A stretch of DNA of 63,235 nucleotides from Pseudoalteromonas luteoviolacea (GCF_018100925.1 NZ_JAGJEH010000021.1:1-63235); one strand, 5' to 3'. Shown: positions 25,851 through 35,419, numbered from the stretch's first letter. Numbers and translations are program-made. The notes: generated by a model not told the origin, from the letters alone.

Positions 25851-27702
25851 TACATACAATGTACAACATTGGAGCGATGGTTATTTTGATATTGATGATG
25901 CTGGTAAGTTAGTCGCCTATCCAGATGGCGATCGCAGCAAAAGCCCTATTTCATTATCTGAACTTACTGAGCGCTTTAAAGCGCAAGGGCTGACGCTGCC
26001 TGTTTTAGTGCGTTTTACCGATATCTTGCAAAACAGAGTAGATACACTGACGCAAGCATTTGAGAATGCGCGTGCTCAAAAGAGCTACCGTGGTCAATAC
26101 ACTTGTGTCTACCCAATTAAAGTGAATCAACAGCGTTCTGTGGTCAGTAAGTTGCTTAGTCATCCAAGTGGGCTAGTGGGATTGGAAGCGGGGTCTAAAC
26201 CTGAACTTATGGCCATTTTGGGTTTGGCTACTGCTCCAATTACGATTGTGTGTAATGGCTATAAAGACAGAGAGTTTCTTCGTCTTTCACTGATTGGACA
26301 AGCCATGGGGCACAAGGTACAGATTGTGGTTGAAAAGCTATCAGAACTTGATGCGCTCATTGCTGAAATAGACGATATGCAAATCGAGCCGGCCATTGGT
26401 ATTCGCATACGACTCAACTCTGTAGGAAAGGGCAAGTGGCAGAATACGGGTGGAGAAAAGGGAAAGTTTGGCCTGACCGCTGGGCAAGTACTCAATGCGG
26501 TAGAGACTTTGCGCCGTCAAAATAAGCTGCACTTGATGCAGTTGGTACATTTTCATATAGGCTCTCAAATTGCCAATATTCGCGATATTCAGCGTGCACT
26601 GAGAGAGTGCGCGAGACACTACGCAGAATTAACCCAGATGGGTGTACCGTTAAAAACAGTCGACGTTGGTGGTGGCCTCGGAGTTGACTATGAGGGCTCA
26701 GGCTCGCGTAGCGCTTGCTCGATGAATTACACCGTTGGTGAATATGCTCGCAATGTGGTGAACGCATTTGCTGAAGTTGCAGAGCAACACGACTTACCCC
26801 ACCCAGATATCATTACTGAGTCGGGAAGAGCATTAACTGCCCATCACGCGGTACTTATTACGGATGTTATCGATATTGAAACGGCCCCTTGTGAAGCCGT
26901 GCCTGAACAGGAGTCTGGTGATGAACATCATTTAATCCAAGAGTTGCGGTTATCACTGGCGCGATTGACGCCAAGACTGGCCTTGGAAACGTATCATGAT
27001 GCGATGCATTTGTTCCAAGATGCCCATGATCAATATGTTCATGGCCTTATCACGATGGCACAGTGGGCGCAGATCGAGCGTTTGTATTTTACAATATTGA
27101 GAAATGTACGTGATAGCCTGAACACACAATCTAGAGCACATCGAGAAGTGTTGGATGATTTAAATGAAAAATTAGCCGACAAATTATTTGTGAACTTTTC
27201 ACTGTTTCAATCTTTGCCAGATGTTTGGGGGATCCAGCAGTTGTTCCCAGTTATGCCAATTACCAATCTCGATCAACCCTTAACGCAAAGAGCTATCATC
27301 CAAGATATTACCTGTGATTCAGATGGGCAAATTCGCGAGTATGTTGAAGGGGCTGGAATAGAATCCAGTTTGCCAATGCCGCAATATCGCAGCACAGAGC
27401 AATATCATTTAGCTATGTTCATGGTCGGTGCATATCAAGAGATATTGGGAGATTTACATAACCTATTTGGCGACACGGATTCTGTGCACGTTGAGCTCAC
27501 TGAACAAGGCTACCAATTGACGAATGCGCTTAAAGGAGACTGCGTTGAAGATGTATTGCGCTTTGTTCATTATGACAAACAGCAATTGGTAGACAATTTT
27601 AACCGCCAGATAAATGCCACGGCTTTGCCTGCGCAAACACAACAAGCATTTCTACAAGAGTTAAATTCGGGTTTGGCTGGATATACATACTTTGAAGATT
27701 GA
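25819..27702 (+). CDS. speA: Biosynthetic arginine decarboxylase SpeA
   Basis: The 627-residue PLP enzyme converts arginine to agmatine. The PLP lysine is K101 in 'CVYPIKVNQQ', and 'VDVGGGLGVDYEGS', 'ESGRALTAHHAVL' and the C-terminal 'VGAYQEILGDLHNLFGD' are typical of the long bacterial fold-III type. Two ATGs lie in tandem (25819 and 25822); AGAGAAG at 25812-25818 favours the second on spacing. It diverges from speE. Agmatine would feed putrescine and then SpeE. No agmatinase is in the window. Confidence 0.94.
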   Translation: MMEWGVDTARNTYNVQHWSDGYFDIDDAGKLVAYPDGDRSKSPISLSELTERFKAQGLTLPVLVRFTDILQNRVDTLTQAFENARAQKSYRGQYTCVYPIKVNQQRSVVSKLLSHPSGLVGLEAGSKPELMAILGLATAPITIVCNGYKDREFLRLSLIGQAMGHKVQIVVEKLSELDALIAEIDDMQIEPAIGIRIRLNSVGKGKWQNTGGEKGKFGLTAGQVLNAVETLRRQNKLHLMQLVHFHIGSQIANIRDIQRALRECARHYAELTQMGVPLKTVDVGGGLGVDYEGSGSRSACSMNYTVGEYARNVVNAFAEVAEQHDLPHPDIITESGRALTAHHAVLITDVIDIETAPCEAVPEQESGDEHHLIQELRLSLARLTPRLALETYHDAMHLFQDAHDQYVHGLITMAQWAQIERLYFTILRNVRDSLNTQSRAHREVLDDLNEKLADKLFVNFSLFQSLPDVWGIQQLFPVMPITNLDQPLTQRAIIQDITCDSDGQIREYVEGAGIESSLPMPQYRSTEQYHLAMFMVGAYQEILGDLHNLFGDTDSVHVELTEQGYQLTNALKGDCVEDVLRFVHYDKQQLVDNFNRQINATALPAQTQQAFLQELNSGLAGYTYFED

Positions 27703-27749
27703 TAAGAACTGCTCAGATTTTTTCTGATCTTGAAAATGCGTATGATGAC

Positions 27750-27776
27750 CTCATCACAGTATTGAGCTGTGATGAG
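27750..27776 (+). terminator. Hairpin between speA and acyltransferase genes
   Basis: CTCATCACAG and CTGTGATGAG form a perfect 10-bp stem with a 7-nt loop, about 47 bp after the speA stop. No U-run follows, so it may be a processing or weak termination signal. Confidence 0.45.
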
Positions 27777-27814
27777 ATGTCCTCGAGTAAATAATAGTAG
27801 TAAAGGAACTTTGC

Positions 27815-28693
27815 ATGTCGCTAGTCCGTCAAATCATGGGGCTTATTTTATATGTCCTAAATACATTAGTGTGGTTCGTGCCAATTTTCATTTGTGGTGT
27901 ATTAAAACTGATACCGTTCCCTATTTTGCAGCGTTTATTGAGTAAATTGGCAAAAGCATGTGCAAGCATGTGGGTGGCGGGCAACAATGTTAATCAGAGC
28001 TGCATTTCACCTTATCAGTTACAAGTTTCAGGTGCAGATACGCTTAATACAAAAGATTGGTACCTAGTGATCGCCAACCATCAAAGCTGGGTTGATATAC
28101 TGGTATTGCAAAGAGTACTGCATCGCAAGATTCCTTTTTTAAACTTCTTTCTCAAAAAAGAGCTCTTGTACGTGCCGTTTTTGGGGCTTGCTTGGTGGGC
28201 GCTGGACTTTCCATTTATGACTCGTACCAGTAAAAGCCAGATTAGGAAAAACCCTAAACTTAAAGGCAAGGATATCGAAACCACAAGAAAAGCATGCGAA
28301 AAGTTCAAAACGATGCCTGTCAGTATTGTGAACTTTGTTGAAGGTACGCGTTATACCAAGGAAAAACATCAAAGACAAAATAGCCCATTTAAGCATTTAC
28401 TTAAGCCTAAGGCTGGAGGCATTGCTTTTGTAATGCAGGCCATGGGAGAACAGATTAATAAAGTGGTCAATGTAACTATTCACTACCCAGATGGAGTGCC
28501 TACTTTTATGGATTTTGTGGCCGGAAAAGTAGGCCAAATTAATGTACAAGTCGAGTTGATGCCAGTCAGTGATAAGCTGGTGGGAGATTACACCGGAGAC
28601 AATGAATTTCGGGTGCAATTTCAAGGAGAGCTTAATCGCTTATGGTCAGAAAAAGACAAGTGCATCGACCAGCTGGCAACGCCTTCGAAGTAA
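27815..28693 (+). CDS. PlsC-type acyltransferase (YihG-like), copy 1
   Basis: The 292-residue membrane protein has an N-terminal hydrophobic hairpin (about 5-45) and the acyltransferase motifs NHQSWVD (HX4D) and 'FVEGTRYT' (glycerol-phosphate site). 'FLKKELLYVPFLGLAWWALDFPFM' matches the YihG/PlsC-like lysophosphatidic acid acyltransferase group. It probably acylates 1-acyl-glycerol-3-phosphate at the inner membrane. AAAGGAACTTTGC precedes ATG 27815. It is followed 44 bp later by a paralogue in the same direction. Confidence 0.88.
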   Translation: MSLVRQIMGLILYVLNTLVWFVPIFICGVLKLIPFPILQRLLSKLAKACASMWVAGNNVNQSCISPYQLQVSGADTLNTKDWYLVIANHQSWVDILVLQRVLHRKIPFLNFFLKKELLYVPFLGLAWWALDFPFMTRTSKSQIRKNPKLKGKDIETTRKACEKFKTMPVSIVNFVEGTRYTKEKHQRQNSPFKHLLKPKAGGIAFVMQAMGEQINKVVNVTIHYPDGVPTFMDFVAGKVGQINVQVELMPVSDKLVGDYTGDNEFRVQFQGELNRLWSEKDKCIDQLATPSK

Positions 28694-28737
28694 ACAGGTA
28701 GTACACGGAATAAGCAGCAAGTATAGGAACAGAAATA

Positions 28738-29655
28738 ATGAAGAGTATATTACCGAAGTGGTTTTACGGTGCAATTGGAACATTATTTTTATTACTAAAC
28801 ACCGTGATTTGGGGTGTGATAGTGCTATTACTTGGTGTGACTAAATGGTGTATTCGCGTCAAATTCGTTTCTGTGCTATTGCATTGGGCTTACCATAAAT
28901 GGTGTCTCGGAAATCGCATAGGATTAAAGCTAGGTGGCGTGCAGATGCACGTCAAGATCCCACAGTCTGTTTCGATAAATGGTTGGTATTTATTGGTTTC
29001 TAACCATATTAGTTGGTTGGATATCGTGGTACTAAGTGCGCAAGCTCAATTACCAGCTCCAAAGTTTTTCCTTAAAGATGAGCTAAAATATGTGCCATTT
29101 ATTGGTACTGGGGCGTGGGCATTGGATATGCCATTTATGAAACGCGCTAGTAAAGCGCAAATAGCTAAAAACCCTAAATTAAAACGCATGGACGTAGAGC
29201 GTACCAGACAGAGTTGTAAAAACTTTAAACAACATCCTACTACGGTGATAAATTTTGCTGAAGGTACTCGTTTTACTGCGGCAAAACAGCTGCGCCAAGC
29301 GAGCCCATTTGATAATTTATTAAAGCCAAAAGCAGGGGGAACTGCTTTTGCTTTAGATGTGTTGAGTGAGCAGGTTGACGGCTTATTAAATACCGCTGTG
29401 GTTTATCATAGTGACGATGAACATATTTGCCGGGCATTTTTCCGCGGGCAGTTAGAAGCAGTTTCGCTGGAAGTTGACTATATTCCAATAGACGATTTAC
29501 CAAAGGGTGATTATCAACTTGATAAAGAGTATCGCGTGCAATTTCAGGCCTATATGAATCAACTGTGGCAACAGAAATCTCTGCAAATAAAAGCCATAGA
29601 GCAACGGCTTGATGACGCAACTGGAAAGTATTCAACAGAGGCAAAATCACTATGA
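28738..29655 (+). CDS. PlsC-type acyltransferase (YihG-like), copy 2
   Basis: The 305-residue protein is a clear paralogue of the gene just upstream: NHISWLD in place of NHQSWVD, 'FAEGTRFT', 'FLKDELKYVPFIGTGAWALDMPFM' and the lysine-rich 'KNPKLKRMDVERTRQSC'. A tandem duplication followed by divergence is likely. Its stop overlaps the start of the channel gene (ATGA), so the two are translationally coupled. Whether both copies keep the same acyl or head-group preference is unknown. Confidence 0.88.
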   Translation: MKSILPKWFYGAIGTLFLLLNTVIWGVIVLLLGVTKWCIRVKFVSVLLHWAYHKWCLGNRIGLKLGGVQMHVKIPQSVSINGWYLLVSNHISWLDIVVLSAQAQLPAPKFFLKDELKYVPFIGTGAWALDMPFMKRASKAQIAKNPKLKRMDVERTRQSCKNFKQHPTTVINFAEGTRFTAAKQLRQASPFDNLLKPKAGGTAFALDVLSEQVDGLLNTAVVYHSDDEHICRAFFRGQLEAVSLEVDYIPIDDLPKGDYQLDKEYRVQFQAYMNQLWQQKSLQIKAIEQRLDDATGKYSTEAKSL

Positions 29656-30833
29656 ATTCAATGCATGTACAAGATGTGATCTCACCAATTATTGGTGGCG
29701 CTAACATGCACCCTTTTGTTCTAGCCTCCCTTACAAATAGTGTGTCGTTGATTGCTTTAGTGATCATATTCGCACTGATCAAGTTAGCATTAGTGCCAAA
29801 AGTCAAACGTATGTTATCGCGTTTTTCGCGGGCAAAAATTGCATTTCTCGCTCCCCAGTTAAGTAAGTTAAGTGGCAGAGTGGCTTTACTAATTTGCAGT
29901 ATGTTGTTTGTGATGGTTAACAAGTATTTGTTTGTTGCGCCCTTGTGGGTCATGGCGCAATTACAAGTATTGGCTCAGGTCATTTTAATTATTGCGTTTG
30001 GCTTTTTAGTGAGCTCTTTAATGAATATTGCCCATGCAATATATCAGCAGCAAAAATTCGCAAAAGATGTTCCTATTAAGGGCATTGTTCAGTTGGCCAA
30101 ACTGATGGTATTCATTGTCACAACTGTTTTGGTCGTCAGCACTGTAGTTGACAAGTCACCAACCTATATTTTGTCTGGCTTTGGTGCCATTGCTGCGGTG
30201 ACGCTATTGGTTTTCAAAGACACTATTTTAGGTCTGGTGGCGAGTATACAAATCGCAGCAAACAAACTGGTTGCGACAGGAGACTGGATCCAAGTTGATA
30301 CATTTGGTGCCGATGGAGAAGTCATTGATTTGGGCTTAAATACCGTGCGAGTTCGCAATTGGGATAACACGGTGACAACAATCCCTACCTATGCGCTGAT
30401 CTCTGATTCCTTTAAAAACTGGCGTGCAATGCAAGAGTCAGCTGGGCGCCGTATAAAGCGTACTATTCCAATAGATATGAACAGTGTGTCTCTGTTGTCT
30501 GAGCAGCAATTGATAGTGTTGAAAGACAAGTTCGTAGAATTGAATGCATTAAAATTACCAGAAATGTGTAGCAACTTAACTGCATTTAGAATGTATGCTG
30601 AATTGTTATTGAAACAACGTCCCGAGATAAATACTGAGTGTATTTGTATGGTGCGTGAGCTTTCTCCGACTCATAATGGCCTGCCTATCGAGCTGTATTG
30701 TTTTAGTAAAGATAAAAGTTGGGTTAACTATGAGCACATTCAAGCTAATATACTTGACCAGATGTTATTGCTCATCAAAGAATTTGAGCTACGTCCCTAT
30801 CAAACCTTTGACACACGTAGTGTTATGGCTTAA
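29652..30833 (+). CDS. MscS-family mechanosensitive channel
   Basis: The 393-residue inner-membrane protein has about four to five transmembrane helices (residues 20-190) and the MscS pore and beta domain: 'LSGFGAIAAVTLLVFKDTILGLVASIQIAANKLVATGDWIQVD', then 'VRNWDNTVTTIPTYALISDSFKNW'. Length and sequence resemble the YbdG/MscM-like branch. It overlaps the second acyltransferase by 4 bp, so channel and phospholipid acylation may be coexpressed, perhaps for membrane-tension adaptation (inference). Confidence 0.88.
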   Translation: MNSMHVQDVISPIIGGANMHPFVLASLTNSVSLIALVIIFALIKLALVPKVKRMLSRFSRAKIAFLAPQLSKLSGRVALLICSMLFVMVNKYLFVAPLWVMAQLQVLAQVILIIAFGFLVSSLMNIAHAIYQQQKFAKDVPIKGIVQLAKLMVFIVTTVLVVSTVVDKSPTYILSGFGAIAAVTLLVFKDTILGLVASIQIAANKLVATGDWIQVDTFGADGEVIDLGLNTVRVRNWDNTVTTIPTYALISDSFKNWRAMQESAGRRIKRTIPIDMNSVSLLSEQQLIVLKDKFVELNALKLPEMCSNLTAFRMYAELLLKQRPEINTECICMVRELSPTHNGLPIELYCFSKDKSWVNYEHIQANILDQMLLLIKEFELRPYQTFDTRSVMA

Positions 30834-31072
30834 AACGCACTCTGGAGTACCTATGCCTTTTATGCAGGGCGAGATCCGCTGTTCATCCCATAGGTAAAAA
30901 AATGACTGAGTAGTCACCTTGTCTGTGATAAGGTGGTGGTTCAGGAAACTATTTTATTGTGGTATTTTCGTGACAATGAGATATGTTATATAGCAGGAGA
31001 GCATGACATAGGTAATCGCAAGTACGCACAATGTCTTGGTGTTTAAAGGCGTGTTTTTAGGTGGGTGGTCGA

Positions 31073-31885
31073 ATGAAGTTATATAACGTACTAATACAGA
31101 GTGTGTTGGCTTTAACTTTTAGTACGTATAGTCTAGCAGTAGAGCAAATTGTTCATGTGGCAGTGGATCATGCGCCTCCTTATAGCCGGCTGAGTGAAAA
31201 CAACCACTCTCAGGGCTTGATCTTGGATATTCTCAAATATGCCCAGTTAACCAGTGATAAAAAGTACAAGATAAAAGCGGTACCTTGCCCTTTCTCACGT
31301 TGTGTCCGTTTACTGAGTAAAGGTAAGGTAGATGTGATGGGGGGATTAATCAGAACTCCTGAGCGTGAAAAAATCATGTCTTTTGTTGAACCTCCTTATA
31401 TGGTGTTATCTTCGTCATTTGTATTTTATGGACAGCAAAATAGTGATATTGAGGTTGAACGCTATGAAGACTTACAAGGTAAACGCATTGCGGTGATGCG
31501 TGGCGGTGCATTTTTTCCACGTTTTGACAAAGATAATAGCTTAAATAAAATCGCCGTTCCCTCGGAGCGTGTTGCTGTTGATTTGGTGCTTAAAGGGCGT
31601 GTCGATTTGGTGATAGCGGTAGAGGATACCGCTGATATTGCAATGGATGCACTCGACCAACCCATGCATAGACTAAAGAAAATGCAATATCGCCATACCC
31701 AAGCCATTTATGGTTATATGGCGATGAGTGAGTCATTTGCAAACTCTGGATTGGGGGATCATATTTCTAAGCAAATGCACAGTATGGCCAAAAACAAGAC
31801 GCTAGACCAACTTGTAGCGCCGTATCACCTGCCCAAAATCCCGTCTAGTTTAATTGAGCCAGCAGCCTCATTTTCGCCTCACTAA
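31073..31885 (+). CDS. Periplasmic solute-binding protein (amino-acid type)
   Basis: The 270-residue protein has a signal peptide (1-22, ending YSLA) followed by an SBP_bac_3-type fold with 'VAVDHAPPYSRLSENNHSQGLILDIL' and 'GKVDVMGGLIRTPEREKIMSF'. No ABC permease is adjacent, so it may be an orphan periplasmic binder. I chose ATG 31073 because GGTGG lies before it; a GTG at 31061 would place residues ahead of the signal. It converges with the S41 gene, 4 bp apart. The ligand is unknown. Confidence 0.78.
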   Translation: MKLYNVLIQSVLALTFSTYSLAVEQIVHVAVDHAPPYSRLSENNHSQGLILDILKYAQLTSDKKYKIKAVPCPFSRCVRLLSKGKVDVMGGLIRTPEREKIMSFVEPPYMVLSSSFVFYGQQNSDIEVERYEDLQGKRIAVMRGGAFFPRFDKDNSLNKIAVPSERVAVDLVLKGRVDLVIAVEDTADIAMDALDQPMHRLKKMQYRHTQAIYGYMAMSESFANSGLGDHISKQMHSMAKNKTLDQLVAPYHLPKIPSSLIEPAASFSPH

Positions 31886-31889
31886 GTCA

Positions 31890-34280
31890 TTATTTAATTT
31901 GGTGATGCATATACATAGTCATATCAAATATCAGCTTTTCAAGTTTTTGGTATGCTGCGCTTGCCTTCTTAGAGCCAGGATCCGAATCTGTTAGTAAGAT
32001 AAACCCCGTTTGATTGTATAAGTCGGCAAAAAACTGCGCTTTGGGTGCGGCTACGTTACCTCGGTAGTAAAATTTCTGGTTGTCGGTATGCCAAAAGTAA
32101 GTTGGTAGTGGAGTATCATTTTCAATGGCTTGGTGCATACTCGCGATAAGCAAGTGACTCAAATCATTAGCTGTGGAGACAAACTGAGCGCGTGTCGTGG
32201 TTGAGTCACTCGAGGGCTGCCAGTAGGTATTTTGCATCTTGAGCGGCTCAAATACATAACGTTGCGCCAATGAAGATATAGGCTCTTGACTACTTTGTTC
32301 AAGTACAAAAGTAGCTAATTCTATGCCCATTTGAGAATAAAGTGAGGCATGCTCTGAGGTAACTCCATAGTGACTAGAAAAATTGCCAGTTTGGTATAGC
32401 TCACCTTCTGCACTTAAATAGGCTTTTAACAGATTTTCACGGGCTTTGTGTGAGTGCACACAAGACGTGACAAGTTCCGCAGCATGTCCTGCACAGTTGA
32501 GGACCTTTGGGTTATCAACAATGCCACTGGTGTGTGTCAGTAGTTTAGAAAGTGTTACTGGGTGGTCGTGACCAACGGGGTATTCCAGTGCAAAAGGCAA
32601 AACATCGTCAATTGACTCATCAAGAGAAAAATGCCCATCAATACTCGCATGAGCTATGGTGGCACCAACTAATATGTCGTTCAGTGATGAGAGGTAAAAT
32701 GGCGTGTCAGCATTGACCAAATTGCGCTTGTTTGTTGTAAAGCCTTGACTATATATAGATTGACCTTGCGACACGATATTTACTGCAATTGTGGCTATGT
32801 CTCCCTGTTTTTGTAGTGCGGATATTTCGCGTTCAAAATCCGCCACTGTCTTTGTAGGTCGCGAATCTTTGTTTAATTTATTGAACACAAATTCATATGT
32901 TTCAAAGCGCTGCATTTCGATATCATATTGACTGAAAGCGGGGACGTGATGATCAGGAGTAAACCCTGTATGTTCAAACATATCCCCTTGCGCATTGCGA
33001 TAGATCTCATTGGATAGGCTTAATTGCCAGCCGTTAGGCAACTCAAACCGCAATGCATCTGAGAGCGCTCCGGCAGTTTCTTCACCGACTTTGGTAACAT
33101 GATCGAGTTGGTCCATCGCCATCGTAAATACTTCAGCTGCGCTGACTGTCAATTGGCTAGTGAGTAAGTAAACCGGTTTGGTATAGGCATTTGGGTTAAG
33201 AGTTAATTTCTGCCGTACAGGTATCCCTCGACCAGTTTGGTTGATAGCTTGCTTGTTAAAGGCCAAGACTTCTTTGTCGGCAAAGTAGCCTGCAATGGCC
33301 AACGAAATAGCATCATCTCCGCCAGTATTGTGGCGAATGTCCAGGAGCATAGCGTCAGTGTCGCCAAGATCAGTCATGACTCGCGACATCATTTTATGGG
33401 CAGCTAAGAGTTGTTGGGACTCATTTGCAGTTTGAGCCTCAGAGTAACTATCCATATTGTTGAGCACCAAAATGCCAATATTGTCTGCTGTTTTCCCCCA
33501 TATTGCAGTGGCCGTATGGCTATTTTCTGGTATGGTCGTGAGACTGTCTGGCGTAATATAGTGTTGGCTTATGGATTGTAACTGGGATTGGTAATGTTCA
33601 AAAATGCGATACATATCATGCTCTTCTCCTAGGTAGTTTAGGTTAGCCATTTCTTGTTGCACAGCATTTAAAAGCGGCACTGACTTGCGTGAGAAATACT
33701 CTTGTTGAGGTGATGAGATACTTGCATGCATATCTTGAAGAGGTGCAATCATTTCTGAGAGAACATCAAATAGGGCCTGCTCTGTCATTGATTCTGTAAC
33801 AAGTGGACGGTACTGGTCATACTGTGCCTGCCAGTCAAGGTTGCGTATTGAAAAAAAGGCATAGTAATCATTAAAAGTATGCCAAAAATAGTCAAAGACA
33901 ATGACGGGAGAGACTGTCTTCGATGCCGAAATCGGATCGTCGCATTGTGTAGGGATGGCAGCTATCTGTCTATAATCAATAGGGTAAACTTGGTCTTTGT
34001 GGATTAAACGCAATCGTTCAGTTGAATGAACTTTCTTTACTTCTAATTGGCGATTTGCTTGTTGATGGGTCAGTTCTGATGTTTGGATGCAGTCATAACT
34101 GTTGTATTGGTAGCGTAATACTCGACTCATTGTAATGTGAAGTGCTTCGCCATAAGCTGGTTTGTGCCATGTACCAGCTGAGCGCTGCAAGTCACTCCGA
34201 TGATCCTGGTTATCTTGGCAACCACTTAAAACTAAGCAGCTCGCAGCGATTAACAACTTGTATTTAGGGGCCAGTATCAT
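31890..34280 (-). CDS. S41 peptidase fused to a degenerate beta-lactamase-like domain
   Basis: Read from ATG 34280 (AAGGA 9 nt upstream) the protein has 796 residues. It is a lipoprotein (LSGC, Cys21). The S41 domain (about 120-445) has His185 (QDMH), Ser380 (TVSAAE) and Glu401 (GEETAGA), so it looks active. The following domain (about 475-790) resembles class C beta-lactamases and carries HTSG, but the SxxK motif reads S532-LN-D535 and YxN reads YSQ. Loss of both makes catalysis there unlikely; it may bind a ligand. A TTG at 34289 is an alternative start. Confidence 0.82.
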   Translation of the reverse strand: MILAPKYKLLIAASCLVLSGCQDNQDHRSDLQRSAGTWHKPAYGEALHITMSRVLRYQYNSYDCIQTSELTHQQANRQLEVKKVHSTERLRLIHKDQVYPIDYRQIAAIPTQCDDPISASKTVSPVIVFDYFWHTFNDYYAFFSIRNLDWQAQYDQYRPLVTESMTEQALFDVLSEMIAPLQDMHASISSPQQEYFSRKSVPLLNAVQQEMANLNYLGEEHDMYRIFEHYQSQLQSISQHYITPDSLTTIPENSHTATAIWGKTADNIGILVLNNMDSYSEAQTANESQQLLAAHKMMSRVMTDLGDTDAMLLDIRHNTGGDDAISLAIAGYFADKEVLAFNKQAINQTGRGIPVRQKLTLNPNAYTKPVYLLTSQLTVSAAEVFTMAMDQLDHVTKVGEETAGALSDALRFELPNGWQLSLSNEIYRNAQGDMFEHTGFTPDHHVPAFSQYDIEMQRFETYEFVFNKLNKDSRPTKTVADFEREISALQKQGDIATIAVNIVSQGQSIYSQGFTTNKRNLVNADTPFYLSSLNDILVGATIAHASIDGHFSLDESIDDVLPFALEYPVGHDHPVTLSKLLTHTSGIVDNPKVLNCAGHAAELVTSCVHSHKARENLLKAYLSAEGELYQTGNFSSHYGVTSEHASLYSQMGIELATFVLEQSSQEPISSLAQRYVFEPLKMQNTYWQPSSDSTTTRAQFVSTANDLSHLLIASMHQAIENDTPLPTYFWHTDNQKFYYRGNVAAPKAQFFADLYNQTGFILLTDSDPGSKKASAAYQKLEKLIFDMTMYMHHQIK

Positions 34281-34465
34281 TGTGAACAATCCTTTGCAAT
34301 CGATAATTAAAGTGACATCGATTCTACAAATAGCTGTTGATTGGTGCTGTAAGGGAGTTGGGAAAAAACGTCAACAAATGTTGTAACCATGCTACATTTT
34401 TAAACAGTTCAGTGCGCGGATCATGAGTAGGCTGTATATGACGATGACTTTAAGGACAGATGTTG

Positions 34466-34975
34466 ATGCGATTAGAAAATCTTGCTGCGAAGTATTTTGC
34501 TATGAGTGAGGAAGTGTGGGAGCGACACGCAAACCCTTGGAGTGTGTGGACTCGATACAGTTGTTTGCCTTTGCTGATTGCCTGCATTTGGTGGCGAGAA
34601 ATACTGGATATCTGGTTTTGGCCAACTTTGGTGGTCTTGATGGTTTGGATTTGGATTAACCCAAGGTGTTTTAAAAAGCCGCGACATACTCGCCATTGGG
34701 CGTCACAAAGCGTATTGGGTGAACGCATACTGATTTATCAACCGGAAATAATCCCGCCGCACCATTCAAAAATGCTGGATATCATTTCAATTTTGCTCTG
34801 TATATTTACTGTATTGTGTGTCGCGGGGTTGTTTTTTCACGAAGTGATCAGCACTTGTGTAGGCGCGGTTGGCTTGATATTGACTAAAACTTGGTTTTTA
34901 GATCGCATGGTGTGGCTATACCATGAAGTCGACAACGCAAACCGCATGAATAAATCAATTAACTCGGAAAAATAG
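34466..34975 (+). CDS. DUF6653-like integral membrane protein
   Basis: The 169-residue protein has hydrophobic segments at about 30-65 and 105-140 and the pattern 'WERHANPWSVWTRY' followed by 'WINPRCF', which I associate with DUF6653 (from memory). AAGGA at 34452-34456 lies 9 nt from ATG 34466; an ATG at 34460 is too close. Its 3' end overlaps the converging rhodanese gene by 17 bp. The function is unknown. Confidence 0.72.
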   Translation: MRLENLAAKYFAMSEEVWERHANPWSVWTRYSCLPLLIACIWWREILDIWFWPTLVVLMVWIWINPRCFKKPRHTRHWASQSVLGERILIYQPEIIPPHHSKMLDIISILLCIFTVLCVAGLFFHEVISTCVGAVGLILTKTWFLDRMVWLYHEVDNANRMNKSINSEK

Positions 34976-35309
34976 TACACAGCTCAGTGGGTGAACTCGT
35001 GAGCACAGTAATATTTTGGTAGCCCAGTCGTTTTAGCTGTTCGGCGGCAAGTACGGCTCTTCCGCCAGAAGCGCAGTACAAGTAAATCGCCGTTTTTAGA
35101 TCTGGCGCAAGTTCAGGTAGCTTAAACTCCAGTAAACCTCTAGGGATGTGAATCGCCGCTTTTGGAGCGCCGGTTTGATACTCAGATGCTTCTCTTACAT
35201 CTATAAGGAAGCCTTGATTAACAGCGAGCTCTTGCTTTGCTTGTTTACCGTCGACACAATTTTGCTTGGCTCTAACGGACGCGACCAAATCTTTAGTGGG
35301 TTGAAACAT
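34959..35309 (-). CDS. Rhodanese-domain sulfurtransferase
   Basis: The 116-residue protein is a single rhodanese domain with 'LIDVREASEYQTGAPKAAIHIP' and active-site Cys79 in YCASGGRA. It would carry sulfane sulfur as a persulfide in the cytoplasm. AAGGAG lies 8 nt before ATG 35309. It diverges from the ArsR-family gene; two ATTAGA-type operator candidates lie between them. This pairing fits detoxification or sensing of reactive sulfur species. Confidence 0.88.
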   Translation of the reverse strand: MFQPTKDLVASVRAKQNCVDGKQAKQELAVNQGFLIDVREASEYQTGAPKAAIHIPRGLLEFKLPELAPDLKTAIYLYCASGGRAVLAAEQLKRLGYQNITVLTSSPTELCTIFPS

Positions 35310-35326
35310 CTTCTAGCTCCTTTTAT

Positions 35327-35358
35327 ATTAGAATTTACTAATATTAGATCTTTCTAAT
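35327..35358. promoter_or_regulatory. Tandem operator candidates for ArsR-family regulator
   Basis: Two imperfect palindromes, ATTAGA-ATTT-ACTAAT (35327-35342) and ATTAGA-TCTT-TCTAAT (35343-35358), lie directly side by side with a 16-bp period between the divergent rhodanese and regulator genes. They resemble AT-rich sites bound by ArsR-family proteins such as BigR. Binding is inferred. Confidence 0.6.
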
Positions 35359-35419
35359 GTATGTGTCTATAATCTCGGCATACAGAAATTGTTTGGACGT
35401 GATATTGAAAGTTCAAGAT

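Noticed and set aside
31073..31885. Complete ABC amino-acid transporter
   Set aside because: Only a binding protein is present; neither permease nor ATPase lies beside it.
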